Positions 36,741-45,974 of a DNA stretch of 64,000 bases are shown in pieces. Under the pieces are notes generated by a model, which was given only the letters and a program-made list of their open reading frames with translations, was not told where the DNA came from and made no database searches. The position numbers and the translations under genes are program-made. The stretch is taken from positions 40,723-104,722 of the forward strand of contig JAAXXS010000001.1 of assembly GCA_013334395.1 (NCBI GenBank), in the 5' to 3' direction. Position 1 is the stretch's first letter. The number at the start of each line of letters is the position of its first letter. This DNA comes from Holophagaceae bacterium (GTDB lineage: Bacteria; Acidobacteriota; Holophagae; Holophagales; Holophagaceae).

Positions 36741-36952
36741 GGGTCTGGGCGCGCGTCAACCACGTGGGCTGGGTGCACCTCTGGCGCAGCCGCCAGGCCT
36801 TCGACGAGGCCGAGCCCTCGGCCCACTTCTTCAACAGCCGCAGCGACCCGCGCTGGCAGGAGGCCGCCCTGAGCGCCGACCAGCAGCAGCGCCTGGTCAA
36901 GGGCGAGCTGGTCGAGGTCGAGGATCCGGGCTACTTTCCGGACGAGGACTGA
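36737..36952 (+). CDS. 71-aa hypothetical protein overlapping the mog-like gene
   Basis: GTG start at 36737: RVWARVNHVGWVHLWRSRQAFDEAEPSAHFFNSRSDPRW...DPGYFPDED. Confidence 0.4.
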   Translation: MRVWARVNHVGWVHLWRSRQAFDEAEPSAHFFNSRSDPRWQEAALSADQQQRLVKGELVEVEDPGYFPDED

Positions 36953-36981
36953 TACCGACTCGCTGCCAAAGTAGAAGGAAC

Positions 36982-37048
36982 GCCACCAAGACACCAAGAG
37001 AGACTACAAACAATTTGGCAGTTCTTGGTGCCTTGGTGCCTTGGTGGC
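36982..37048. repeat. Intergenic imperfect inverted repeat of short words (locus A)
   Basis: GCCACCAAGACACCAAG (36982-36998) vs CTTGGTGCCTTGGTGGC (37032-37048), 1 mismatch in 17. Confidence 0.75.
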
Positions 37049-37117
37049 AAATCCTTTACCCTCTCTCAATTGCACTTTGAGATCAGGCCAAGGATCTGTC
37101 AGGGCCGATGGAATGCC

Positions 37118-37855
37118 TCAGCCCGGCGCGGCCACCAGGGCCTCGAGGCGGTGGTAGAGGGCCAGCAGGGAGCAGCTGATCCAGAGGTTGAGCAGGCCTC
37201 CCAGGAAGTTGAAGCACCAGAAGGCCGGGTGCTTCAGGCGCAGCAGGGCGCCGGGCCCCAGGTCGGGATCCATGGCGGGCAGCAGGCGGTCCATGGCCCA
37301 GCTCGCGGCCATCTGGTAGGTCAGGGCCACGAGGAGAAGCGCGAGCACCGCCTGGATGATGCGGGGCCAGTTGCGGGCCATGGCGGCCTGGCTCCCCTTC
37401 AGGGCCGCCAGGAAGCCTTCCCCGCGGAGCAGCATGCGCATGGGCGCCCAGCCGAAGAGGGTCAGGACCACGATGCCGGGAATGATGAAGAGCAGCAGGC
37501 CGAGTCCCACCGCCACGCTCACGCCCAGGCGGGTGAGGAAGGTCATCACCCAGCGCTGGTCGAACAGGCCCTGCCAACCCGCAGTGGGATTCGCTGGCAG
37601 GTTCAGCACCTCGGCATCCAGCTGGGCCTGCAGGCGCGGGATGAAGTACATCTCCAGGGGCAGCAGGGCGGTGAAGCCGAATATCGGTTGGAAGATCAGG
37701 CTGGGTCCCACGCCCGCGGCAAGCTCCAGGGCCGGTGCCAGCTGGGCCAGGACCATGGCCAGCAGAGCCAGGCCCAGCGCCATGGCCGGGTGGCGGAGCA
37801 GGAGCTTATACCCTTCGAGGAGGGCACCCAGGTGGGAGGGGGGGGGTGTGCGCAT
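37118..37855 (-). CDS. Multi-pass membrane protein
   Basis: Several hydrophobic segments (AMALGLALLAMVLAQLAPAL, VAVGLGLLLFIIPGIVVLTLFG, IQAVLALLLVALTY). Confidence 0.7.
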   Translation of the reverse strand: MRTPPPSHLGALLEGYKLLLRHPAMALGLALLAMVLAQLAPALELAAGVGPSLIFQPIFGFTALLPLEMYFIPRLQAQLDAEVLNLPANPTAGWQGLFDQRWVMTFLTRLGVSVAVGLGLLLFIIPGIVVLTLFGWAPMRMLLRGEGFLAALKGSQAAMARNWPRIIQAVLALLLVALTYQMAASWAMDRLLPAMDPDLGPGALLRLKHPAFWCFNFLGGLLNLWISCSLLALYHRLEALVAAPG

Positions 37856-37898
37856 CCCTCCAGCCTAGCGGGTGTGGTGGGCTATCATCATCGGCATC

Positions 37899-38411
37899 AT
37901 GTCGTATGAAGCCCCCTGCCTCCTCGTGGCCAGCCCCTCGCTGCTGGATCCCAACTTCCTCCACACCGTCATCCTGCTTGTGGAGCATGACGAGGATGGC
38001 GCCCTGGGCCTCATCCTGAACCGCCCCCTGCCCCTGACCCTGGAGCAGGTCTCAAACGAGGGGGGCATGGACTACCGCGGGGCTGACGAGGCCAGCGCCT
38101 GGCGCGGGGGACCCGTGGATCCCCAGCGGGGCATCCTGATGGTGCAGGGCGGCCTGCCCGAAGACGAGGACACCGTGGTGGACCTCACCCACTTCGTGAG
38201 CCACCGGAAGGATCTGCTGGAGACCCTCCTGGGCGATCCCCTGGCCCGCTACCGCCTGTATCTGGGCTATGCAGGGTGGAGCGCCGGGCAACTGGACCAG
38301 GAACTCGAGATGGGCGCCTGGACGCGCCGGCCGGTGGTCTCCGACTGGCTGTTGCACCCGGACCCGTCCAGCCTCTGGCGGCTGGCCCTGGTCAGCGGGG
38401 ACGAGGACTGA
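37899..38411 (+). CDS. YqgE/AlgH family (UPF0301) protein
   Basis: LLVASPSLLDPNFLHTVILLVEHDEDGALGLILNRPL; YLGYAGWSAGQLDQEL. Confidence 0.92.
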   Translation: MSYEAPCLLVASPSLLDPNFLHTVILLVEHDEDGALGLILNRPLPLTLEQVSNEGGMDYRGADEASAWRGGPVDPQRGILMVQGGLPEDEDTVVDLTHFVSHRKDLLETLLGDPLARYRLYLGYAGWSAGQLDQELEMGAWTRRPVVSDWLLHPDPSSLWRLALVSGDED

Positions 38412-38420
38412 AGACCCGCC

Positions 38421-38762
38421 TTAGATCGCCTGGCCGCCGCGCTCGCCGGTGCGGATGCGGATGCACTCATTGAGGTCCTGGACGAAGATCTTGCCGTCAC
38501 CCACCTGGCCCTCGCCGTGCCGGGCGGTGCGGATGATGGTGTCCACGGTGATGTCCTCGAAGGCGTCGTTGCAGGCGATGGTGATCTGGACCTTGGGGAT
38601 GAGGTTGGGCACGACCTTCTTGCCGCGCTGGATCGTGATCTCCTGCTGGCGGCCGTGGCCGCTCACGCGCAGCACGGTGATGCGCTCGATCTCGGCCTCG
38701 ATGAGGGCCTCGCGGACCTCGTCCAGCTTCTCTTCAGGGATGATGGCGGTGATGAGTTTCAT
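38421..38762 (-). CDS. Nitrogen regulatory protein PII
   Basis: MKLITAIIPEEKLDEVREAL...GEGQVGDGKIFVQDLNECIRIRTGERGGQAI. Confidence 0.93.
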   Translation of the reverse strand: MKLITAIIPEEKLDEVREALIEAEIERITVLRVSGHGRQQEITIQRGKKVVPNLIPKVQITIACNDAFEDITVDTIIRTARHGEGQVGDGKIFVQDLNECIRIRTGERGGQAI

Positions 38763-38774
38763 GGGGATCCCCGA

Positions 38775-40100
38775 TCAGTTCAGGTTGTTCAGGCCGTAGG
38801 CGCGCTCGCCGTGCAGCTCGTGGTCGAGGCCCGTCTTCTCGACGGCTTCCGAGACCCGGAAGCCGATGAGCTTCTGCACCAGGGCGGCGATGAGGAGGGT
38901 CATCACCACGGAGAACAGGATCGTGCAGAGCACGGCGAAGCCCTGCACCCGCAGCTGGGAGAGGATGCCCCAGCCCGGCACCTTGGCACCCGCCTCCACC
39001 CACCAGGCGTCACGGATGAAGAAGGTGAGGCCCAGGGCGCCCACGATGCCCCCGGTGCCGTGGATGCCGAAGGCGTCCAGGGAGTCGTCGTAGCCCAGGC
39101 GGTTCTTGAGCAGGATCATGCCGTAGCAGCAGCAGGCGGCGATGGCGCCCAGGGCGATGGCCCCGCCCACCTGGACCACGCCCGCGGCGGGGGTGATCAC
39201 CACCAGGCCCGCCAGGATGCCCGAGGCCATGCCCAGGCTGGTGGCCTTGTCGTCGCGGATGGTCTCGATGAGGATCCAGGTGAGGGCGCCGGTGGCGGCA
39301 GCCACCTGGGTCACCGTGAGGGCCCGGGCGGTCTCGAGGTTGGAGGCCACGGAGGAGCCGGCGTTGAAGCCGAACCAGCCCACCCACAGCAGGCCTGCGC
39401 CCAGCAAGGTGAAGGTCAGGTTGTTGGGGGCCATGGCGGTCTTGGGGTAGCCGTGGCGCGCGCCGAGGAACAGGGCCAGGGCGAGGCCGCCAGCGCCGGA
39501 GGAGATGTGCACCACGGTGCCGCCAGCGAAGTCGATGGCGCCCTTGGCGCCCAGGTTGAAGAAGTAGCCGTCAGGCGCCCAGACCCAGTGGCAGAGCGGG
39601 CAGTAGACGAAGAGCACCCACAGCGTGATGAAGGCCAGCCAGCCCCGGAAGGAGATGCGCTCCGCCACGGCCCCGGCGATGAGCGCGGGCGTGATGATGG
39701 CGAACTTCCCCTGGAACATGGCGAAGGCATACTCCGGCACTCCGGCGGGCAGGATCGTGTGGTCGATGCCCCGCAGCAGGAAGAGTTTCGAGTCCCAGCC
39801 GATGAGGCCGCCCAGGGCGTTGGGGCCGAAGCTGAGCGCGTAGCCCACCGCTGCCCAGAGCACGCCCACCACGGCCATGGCCGCGTAGGAGTGCATCATC
39901 GTGCCGAGGACGTTCTTGGTCCGCACCAGGCCGCCATAGAACATCGCCAGGCCCGGCACCATGAGCAGCACCAGGGTGGTGGAGGTGAGCATCCAGGCGG
40001 TGCTGCCGGAGTCGTTCACCGGGGCAGTGGTGCCCTGGGCGAGGAGTGGGTGCGCCACGGCGCAGGCGGCCGCAAGGCCCAGGCAACGCTTCCAGGTCAT
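38775..40100 (-). CDS. amt: Ammonium transporter
   Basis: MVPGLAMFYGGLVRTKNVLGTMMHSYAAM; DFAGGTVVHISSGAGGLALAL; DAFGIHGTGGIVGALG. Confidence 0.95.
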   Translation of the reverse strand: MTWKRCLGLAAACAVAHPLLAQGTTAPVNDSGSTAWMLTSTTLVLLMVPGLAMFYGGLVRTKNVLGTMMHSYAAMAVVGVLWAAVGYALSFGPNALGGLIGWDSKLFLLRGIDHTILPAGVPEYAFAMFQGKFAIITPALIAGAVAERISFRGWLAFITLWVLFVYCPLCHWVWAPDGYFFNLGAKGAIDFAGGTVVHISSGAGGLALALFLGARHGYPKTAMAPNNLTFTLLGAGLLWVGWFGFNAGSSVASNLETARALTVTQVAAATGALTWILIETIRDDKATSLGMASGILAGLVVITPAAGVVQVGGAIALGAIAACCCYGMILLKNRLGYDDSLDAFGIHGTGGIVGALGLTFFIRDAWWVEAGAKVPGWGILSQLRVQGFAVLCTILFSVVMTLLIAALVQKLIGFRVSEAVEKTGLDHELHGERAYGLNNLN

Positions 40101-40222
40101 TTCAGTCTCCGTGGTGCTGGAACGGAAAAGGTTGGGAAAGGATATTGTCACACGCAATCGAGGATCTTCCCAGCCCACACCAGGGTCGGGGACTGCCGTT
40201 GGCATCGCGTTAACCTCGAGGC

Positions 40223-41626
40223 ATGCGCTCCCTGGTGTGGTTTCGCGGCAAGGACCTGAGGGTGGCGGATCACGGGCCGCTGGCGGAGGCCGCGGCCGCG
40301 GGGGAGGTGCTCCCGCTGTTCGTGCTGGACCCGTACTTCTTCGACCCCCCCCGGGCCCGGGAGCTGCCGCACCGCATGCAGTTCCTGCGGGAATCTCTGC
40401 TGGCCCTGGAGGCCAACCTCGCCCACCTGGGCACGCGCCTGCAGGTGGTCCCCGGGCGCAGCGTGGAGGTGGTCGCCCGGCTGGCCGCGCAGTGGAAGGT
40501 GGACCAGGTGCTGGCCCACCGCTGGGTGGAGCCCTTCGCCCAGGAGCGGGACCGCCGGGTGGCCGCCGCCCTGGAGCGGGAGGGCATCGCCTTCCGGCTC
40601 TTCGAGGGCACGACCCTGCTGCCGCCGGGCAGCGTTCGGAACGGGCAGGGTGGCATGTTCCGGGTGTTCACGCCCTTCAGCCGGGCCTGCGCCGTGCGGC
40701 TGGACGCGGGGTCGCCCAGGCCCGCTCCCCGCGCCCTGCCGCCCTGGCCCGCGGACCTGCCCCAGGTGGGGGTCCGCGTGCCTTCGCTGCAGGACCTGGG
40801 CCTCGACCCCAATCCCCGGCTGCTGCCCGGCGGGGAGAAGGCCGCCCGGGCGCGGCTGAAGGCCTTCGTGCAGGGCCCCCTTGCGGCCTACGGGGGCGAC
40901 CGCGATCGCATGGACCGGCCGGGCACCTCGCGGCTGGGCGCCGACCTCAAGTTCGGGACGCTCTCAGTCCGCGCCGTCTGGCAGGCCGCCGCCGCCGTCG
41001 GCGACCTGGCCCGCCCCTTCCTCAACGAGCTGCTGTGGCGGGAGTTCAGCCACCACCTGCTGGCGGAGTGGCCCGAGCTGCTGGAGCGGCCCTTCCGGGC
41101 GGGCTTCACCGGCTTCCCCTGGCGGGAGGACGAGGCCACCTGGCGGGCCTGGACCGAAGGCCGCACGGGCTTCCCGGTGGTGGACGCCGCCGCCCGGCAG
41201 CTGCGGGCGGAGGGCTTCGTGCACAACCGCGCCCGCATGGTGGCGGCCAGCTTCCTGACCAAGCACCTGCTGCTGGACTACCGCCGGGGCGAGGCGCACT
41301 ACCTGCGCTGGCTCACGGACGGCGACTGGGCTCCGAACAACGCCGGCTGGCAGTGGAGCGCGGGCTGCGGCTGTGACGCCCAGCCCTGGTTCCGCATCTT
41401 CAATCCCGTGGCCCAGGGGCTGAAGTTCGATCCCGAGGGCGCCTACGTGAAGCGCTGGGTGCCCGAGCTGGCGGAGCTGCCGGCCAACCTGGTCCATGAG
41501 CCCTGGAAAGCGCCGGAGGCCCTGCGGCGGCGCCTGGACTACCCCGGACCCATCGTGGACCACGCCCTGGCCCGAGCCCGGTTCCTGGCCACGGCAAAAG
41601 ACCATCTGGCGCGCCCGCAGGCCTGA
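40223..41626 (+). CDS. Deoxyribodipyrimidine photolyase family
   Basis: LVWFRGKDLRVADHGPL; VDAAARQLRAEGFVHNRARMVAASFLTKHLLLDYR; GDWAPNNAGWQWSAGCGCDAQPWFRIFNP. Confidence 0.93.
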   Translation: MRSLVWFRGKDLRVADHGPLAEAAAAGEVLPLFVLDPYFFDPPRARELPHRMQFLRESLLALEANLAHLGTRLQVVPGRSVEVVARLAAQWKVDQVLAHRWVEPFAQERDRRVAAALEREGIAFRLFEGTTLLPPGSVRNGQGGMFRVFTPFSRACAVRLDAGSPRPAPRALPPWPADLPQVGVRVPSLQDLGLDPNPRLLPGGEKAARARLKAFVQGPLAAYGGDRDRMDRPGTSRLGADLKFGTLSVRAVWQAAAAVGDLARPFLNELLWREFSHHLLAEWPELLERPFRAGFTGFPWREDEATWRAWTEGRTGFPVVDAAARQLRAEGFVHNRARMVAASFLTKHLLLDYRRGEAHYLRWLTDGDWAPNNAGWQWSAGCGCDAQPWFRIFNPVAQGLKFDPEGAYVKRWVPELAELPANLVHEPWKAPEALRRRLDYPGPIVDHALARARFLATAKDHLARPQA

Positions 41627-41683
41627 TAGAGTTAGGAGCCGGCTATTTCTATCCCTCCTGCTTTGATTACTTACAGGTAATTC

Positions 41684-41965
41684 ATGATCAGCGTCCACTT
41701 CCAAGGCAAGACCCTCGGCACCGCCGAATGCGAGCGGGAGACCGCCCTGCTCGCTGCCAGCGCCAGCGCCGGCGTCCCTCTCAACCACCGCTGCGGCGGC
41801 CACGCCCGCTGCGGCACCTGCCTGGTGACGGTGGTCGAAGGCGCCGAGCACCTCAGCGAGGCCGGTGCCGCCGAAGCGCGCGTGCTCCGCGCCCTCCGCG
41901 CCACCCCCGACCAGCGCCTCGCCTGCCAGACCTGGGCCAACGGCGACGTCAGCGTGCGGTACTAG
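41684..41965 (+). CDS. 2Fe-2S ferredoxin
   Basis: PLNHRCGGHARCGTCLVTV...RLACQTW. Confidence 0.88.
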   Translation: MISVHFQGKTLGTAECERETALLAASASAGVPLNHRCGGHARCGTCLVTVVEGAEHLSEAGAAEARVLRALRATPDQRLACQTWANGDVSVRY

Positions 41966-41994
41966 CCGCCCGACGAGAAACGGGTCCACACCCC

Positions 41995-42591
41995 TCAGAC
42001 CAGCCGACGCCCTTCCATGGCGCGGTCGAGGGTGAGCTCGTCGGCGTATTCAAGGTCGCTGCCGATGGGCAGACCCAGGCCGATGCGGGTGACGCGCAGG
42101 CCGATGGGCTCGAGCATGCGGGCCAGCCAGCTGGCGGTGGCCTCACCATCCACGGTGGGGTTGGTGGCCAGGATCACTTCCTTGATGGCGCCATCCTCCA
42201 GGCGCTTGAGCAGCTCCCGGATGCGGAGCTGATCGGGACCCACGCCGCGCAGGGGCGAGATCAGCCCGCCCAGCACGTGGTAGCGGCCCCGGAAGTGGCC
42301 GCTGCGCTCGAAGCTGAGCACGTTGGAGGCCTCGGCCACGATGACGAGGCTGACGGGATCCCGGCGGGGATCCTGGCAGATGGGGCAGGTCGGTTGGTCC
42401 GTAAAGGCGCCGCAGATCTCGCAGAAGCCCACCTTCTCGGCGGCCTGCTGCAACAGGTGGGCCATGTGGGCCATGGCCTCGGGGCCCTCCTTCAGCAGGT
42501 GCAGGGCCATGCGCTGGGCGGACTTCGCGCCCACCCCCGGCAGCTTCTGGAGGCTCTCCACCACGGCCTCCAGGGGCGGCGGCAGCCTCAT
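41995..42591 (-). CDS. recR: Recombination mediator RecR
   Basis: LPGVGAKSAQRMALHLL; CEICGAFTDQPTCPIC; TOPRIM region. Confidence 0.95.
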   Translation of the reverse strand: MRLPPPLEAVVESLQKLPGVGAKSAQRMALHLLKEGPEAMAHMAHLLQQAAEKVGFCEICGAFTDQPTCPICQDPRRDPVSLVIVAEASNVLSFERSGHFRGRYHVLGGLISPLRGVGPDQLRIRELLKRLEDGAIKEVILATNPTVDGEATASWLARMLEPIGLRVTRIGLGLPIGSDLEYADELTLDRAMEGRRLV

Positions 42592-42614
42592 GAGGAGCGC
42601 TCCCTCGAAGCCAC

Positions 42615-42917
42615 CTAGAGCCCCAGGCCCGGCAGGTTGAGGCCGGCGCCCATGCCGCCCATCTGCTTCTTCATGGTCTCGTCCACCTTGGCGCCCGCGT
42701 CGCGGAAGGCCGCCAGCAGCAGGTCCTCCAGCATGGAGGGATCCTCGGGATCCATGGCGTCCTTGCTGATGGAAACGCCCATCAGCTCCTTGGAGCCGTT
42801 GAGGGTGACCTTGACCAGCTCGCCGCCGGCGGTGCCCTCGACCCGCAGGTTGGCCTGGGTCTCGGCGAGCTTCGCCTGCATCTGCTGGGCCTGTTTCATG
42901 AGGAAGCGCATGTCCAT
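42615..42917 (-). CDS. YbaB/EbfC nucleoid-associated protein
   Basis: MKQAQQMQAKLAETQANLRVEGTAGGELVKVTLNG. Confidence 0.92.
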   Translation of the reverse strand: MDMRFLMKQAQQMQAKLAETQANLRVEGTAGGELVKVTLNGSKELMGVSISKDAMDPEDPSMLEDLLLAAFRDAGAKVDETMKKQMGGMGAGLNLPGLGL

Positions 42918-42921
42918 GGCA

Positions 42922-43515
42922 TCAGTCTCCGGAAGGGGGGTCGTGGGGGTGCGGAATGGGCAGGTGCAGGTGCGGCCAGTGGACGCGCCGCAGGCGCTTG
43001 GCCAGCCACAGCATGAAGAAGTATCCGACAGGCAGGGCCAGAAGGGTGCACAGGGTTCCGCCGATCAGGTAGGACTTCAGGATCGGGCGGAGCATGGTGG
43101 TCATGGCCTCGAAGCCCGACCACGTGAGGAAGCTGCGCCAGCCGATCTGGTGCCACTCGACCCCGGCCAGGTTCGTGCTGTCGAAGCGGCCCCGCACCAG
43201 GTTGCCCAGCCAGACGCTGGCGGTTGCCATGGGGACCACGGTCCAGGGGTTGTTGACCAGCATGGCCATGATCATCAGGGGCCGGTGCAGGCGCCGGAAG
43301 ATGATGCAGAACGCGAAGACCATGGCCGTGTGCAGTCCCAGCAGGGGGTTCCAGGCGATGGAGAAGCCCAGGGCGAAGCTCCAGGCCACCTGCTCGGGGC
43401 TCAGCTCCGGGTGCAGGATGTGGGCCTTCAGGCGGCTCCAGAGGCCCTTGGGGGCCGGGGCCCCGGGCCCACCGGAGGGCGCGGCCGGGCTGGAGCTCTG
43501 GGTGGAATCGGTCAT
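42922..43515 (-). CDS. DUF2062 membrane protein
   Basis: SPEQVAWSFALGFSIAWNPLLGLHTAMVFAFCIIFRRLHRPLMIMAMLVNNPWTVVPM. Confidence 0.8.
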   Translation of the reverse strand: MTDSTQSSSPAAPSGGPGAPAPKGLWSRLKAHILHPELSPEQVAWSFALGFSIAWNPLLGLHTAMVFAFCIIFRRLHRPLMIMAMLVNNPWTVVPMATASVWLGNLVRGRFDSTNLAGVEWHQIGWRSFLTWSGFEAMTTMLRPILKSYLIGGTLCTLLALPVGYFFMLWLAKRLRRVHWPHLHLPIPHPHDPPSGD

Positions 43516-44426
43516 GGGTGGAAGTGATCGAAGCTGAGGTCCGGCAGGGGCCGGAGCGAGCCTCCATCATAGGCCAGCAGCGGCGCTTCCCCGCGGGGCA
43601 GGGCCGAGCCCACGGCCACCAGGGCGATCCCCAGCCGCTGTTCCAGGTCCGCCTGGGCCAGGGAGCTGCCGAAGCAGCGGGCGTAGTCCTCGCCGCCCCG
43701 CAGGGCGTCCTCGTCCAGGCCTTCCACCACCAGGACGCTGAGCCCCGAGGCCTCGGCCAGGTTCCGGAGGTCGCGGCTGAGGCCATCGGACAGGTCGAGG
43801 CAGGCGTGCACCTCGGGCAGCGCGGCCAGCTGGAGCCCGAGGCCCAGGCGGGGCCGGGGGGCCAGGTGGGCCGCCAGATCCGGGTCGGGCTGGGCCGGGT
43901 CCCAGCGCTGACCCGCCTGCAGCTTGCGCAGGCCCCGCAGGCTGGCTCCGGGCCGCTGGTCCACATAGAGGCGGTCGCCCACCTGGAGGCCGTCCCGACG
44001 CAGCCACCGGGCCGCGAAGCCGAAGGCCGTGAGGCCCAGGCCCAGGCCGGAAGGACGGCCCACGGTGTCACCGCCCAGGACCTGGACCCCGGCTTCCCGG
44101 CTGGCCTCGGCCAGGCCTTCCAGGAAGGTGTCGAGCCAGGGCTCCGTGAGCTCGGGCCCCAGGGCCAGCGTCAGGGTGTAGCCGAAGGGGCGGGCGCCGG
44201 AGGCGTCCAGGTCCGAGAGGTTCACGGCGAGCAGTTTCCGGGCCAGCAGGTCCGCGGGATGCCAGTCAAGCCGGAAGTGCTGATCGGACTCCATGAGATC
44301 CGTGGTGACCAGCAGCGTCTGCCCTGGCGGGGTCGGGGGCAGGGCGCCGCAGTCGTCCAGGAGGTTGCCGCCGCCGGGCAGCCTGGTCCTGATCCGGGCC
44401 AGGATTCCGGTTTCCTGCAGGCTCAT
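43512..44426 (-). CDS. thiL: Thiamine-monophosphate kinase
   Basis: LVTTDLMESDQHFRLDWHPADLLARKLLAVNLSDLDASGARP; CLDLSDGLSRDLRNLAE; GGEDYARCF. Confidence 0.9.
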   Translation of the reverse strand: MSLQETGILARIRTRLPGGGNLLDDCGALPPTPPGQTLLVTTDLMESDQHFRLDWHPADLLARKLLAVNLSDLDASGARPFGYTLTLALGPELTEPWLDTFLEGLAEASREAGVQVLGGDTVGRPSGLGLGLTAFGFAARWLRRDGLQVGDRLYVDQRPGASLRGLRKLQAGQRWDPAQPDPDLAAHLAPRPRLGLGLQLAALPEVHACLDLSDGLSRDLRNLAEASGLSVLVVEGLDEDALRGGEDYARCFGSSLAQADLEQRLGIALVAVGSALPRGEAPLLAYDGGSLRPLPDLSFDHFHP

Positions 44427-44560
44427 GGGCGGACCTCCGTCACAACTCCAGTCTCCCACGGCCGGGGAGGCGAGGCGATGCTTGGTCCGGATGGGGGGGC
44501 GATGCTAGCTTAGAGAATCCGCCCGAAGCAGGGCCCCCCATGCATCTCTAGGAGACCATC

Positions 44561-44815
44561 ATGGCCATCACCAAAGTCTGGATCGAAGAAGGCTGCATCG
44601 TGTGCAACGCCTGCGAGGCCGAGTGCCCCGACGTGTTCCACGTCACCGACAGCAGCTGCAATGTCAACGGCGCCGTGCGCGAGGACGGCGTGGACTCCGA
44701 GAACCGCGACGAGATGAGCCCCCTGTCCGGCAGCAATGGCACGGACCTCGAGGCCGCCATCGAGGCCGCCGCCGCCAGCTGCCCCGTGGAAGTCATCAAG
44801 TTCGACAAGGCCTAA
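44561..44815 (+). CDS. 4Fe-4S ferredoxin
   Basis: GCIVCNACEAECPDVFHV ... SCPVEVIKF. Confidence 0.85.
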   Translation: MAITKVWIEEGCIVCNACEAECPDVFHVTDSSCNVNGAVREDGVDSENRDEMSPLSGSNGTDLEAAIEAAAASCPVEVIKFDKA

Positions 44816-44837
44816 GCCACTTAGACCTGCCCGCATA

Positions 44838-44867
44838 AGAACGGGGCGCCGCAGGGCGCCCCGTTCT
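44838..44867 (+). terminator. Intrinsic-terminator-like hairpin after ferredoxin (13-bp arms)
   Basis: AGAACGGGGCGCC-gcag-GGCGCCCCGTTCT. Confidence 0.75.
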
Positions 44868-44889
44868 GTGTCTTGATGTCGGCTGCGCC

Positions 44890-45351
44890 CTAGGTCTTCA
44901 GCCCCACGTTCACCTCGAACTCGCCGAACTTGGTGGTGAACGGGATGGCGATGCAGGGGATGTTGCCGGTGCGGCTGATGCGGTAGCCCTCGCCGACCAC
45001 CACCGTGGGGACAGAAATGGAGAGGCTGTAGCCGTCCTGGATGAGCAGGCGGCGGGCGTCGCCCACCACGATGTTGCCGATCTCGCCGATGGCGTCCTCC
45101 ACGCTCTGGTTCAGCTCCGTGATCTCTTCCATGAGCATGTTGCCGGCGATGCGGCAGGCCAGGCCCACAGGGAAGCTCAGGATGATGGAGCCGGAGGTGT
45201 CGCCGGTGATGCCGATGATGGCTGACAGGTCGAAGGTGGTGATCAGATCCTCCTTCACTGCCAGACCGGACCGCTCGGCCTCAATGCCCGCCATCATCTC
45301 CAGGCTGCGGAGGGTGGCGTCGATGAAGGGATTGATGAAGGCGACGTTCAT
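44890..45351 (-). CDS. CheX-like chemotaxis phosphatase
   Basis: MNVAFINPFIDATLRSLEMMAGI...SVEDAIGEIGNIVVGDARRLL. Confidence 0.82.
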   Translation of the reverse strand: MNVAFINPFIDATLRSLEMMAGIEAERSGLAVKEDLITTFDLSAIIGITGDTSGSIILSFPVGLACRIAGNMLMEEITELNQSVEDAIGEIGNIVVGDARRLLIQDGYSLSISVPTVVVGEGYRISRTGNIPCIAIPFTTKFGEFEVNVGLKT

Positions 45352-45470
45352 GGGGGCCCCGGGCAGTTTGGTTCGAACCTGTTTCGGTCGGCAGCTTCCG
45401 GATCTTGATTTTTAGCATTGAGGAAGCACGACTTACAGGTCACCATGAAGGGTTCTGATCGGAGAATTCC

Positions 45471-45920
45471 ATGCTCAATCGTCTGCAGTCTGAACTTAAG
45501 ACCTCCATGCTGGCCCGGGACGCGGCCCGGACCCAGGTGCTGCGCATGGCCCTGGCCGCCTACAAGAACGAGGCCGTGGCCAAGGGGCTGGGACCTCAGG
45601 GGACGCTGACGGAGGCGGACGGCCTGGCGGTGATCAAGCGCCTGGTCAAGTCCCGGGAGGACAGCGTCGCCCAGTTCGAGAAGGTGGGCCAGACCGAGCG
45701 GGCCGACCAGGAGCGGGCGGAGCTCGAGTTCCTGAAGCCCTACCTGCCCGCCATGCTGGAGGGCGCGGAACTCGAGGCCGCCGTGAAGGCCGCCATCGCC
45801 CAGACCGGAGCCGCCACGAAGAAGGACCTGGGCCTGGTGATGAAGGCCCTCCAGGCGGCCCACGGCGGCGCCTACGACGGCAAGCTCGCGAGCGGGCTGG
45901 TGCAGAGCCTGCTCGGCTGA
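45471..45920 (+). CDS. YqeY/GatB-tail family protein
   Basis: MLNRLQSELKTSMLARDAARTQVLRMALAAYKNEAV...QTGAATKKDLGLVMKAL. Confidence 0.88.
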   Translation: MLNRLQSELKTSMLARDAARTQVLRMALAAYKNEAVAKGLGPQGTLTEADGLAVIKRLVKSREDSVAQFEKVGQTERADQERAELEFLKPYLPAMLEGAELEAAVKAAIAQTGAATKKDLGLVMKALQAAHGGAYDGKLASGLVQSLLG

Positions 45921-45974
45921 TTCCAGCGCGGACGGGGCGGCCTCCTGGGCTAGACTTGAAGGTTCGAGGCCCCC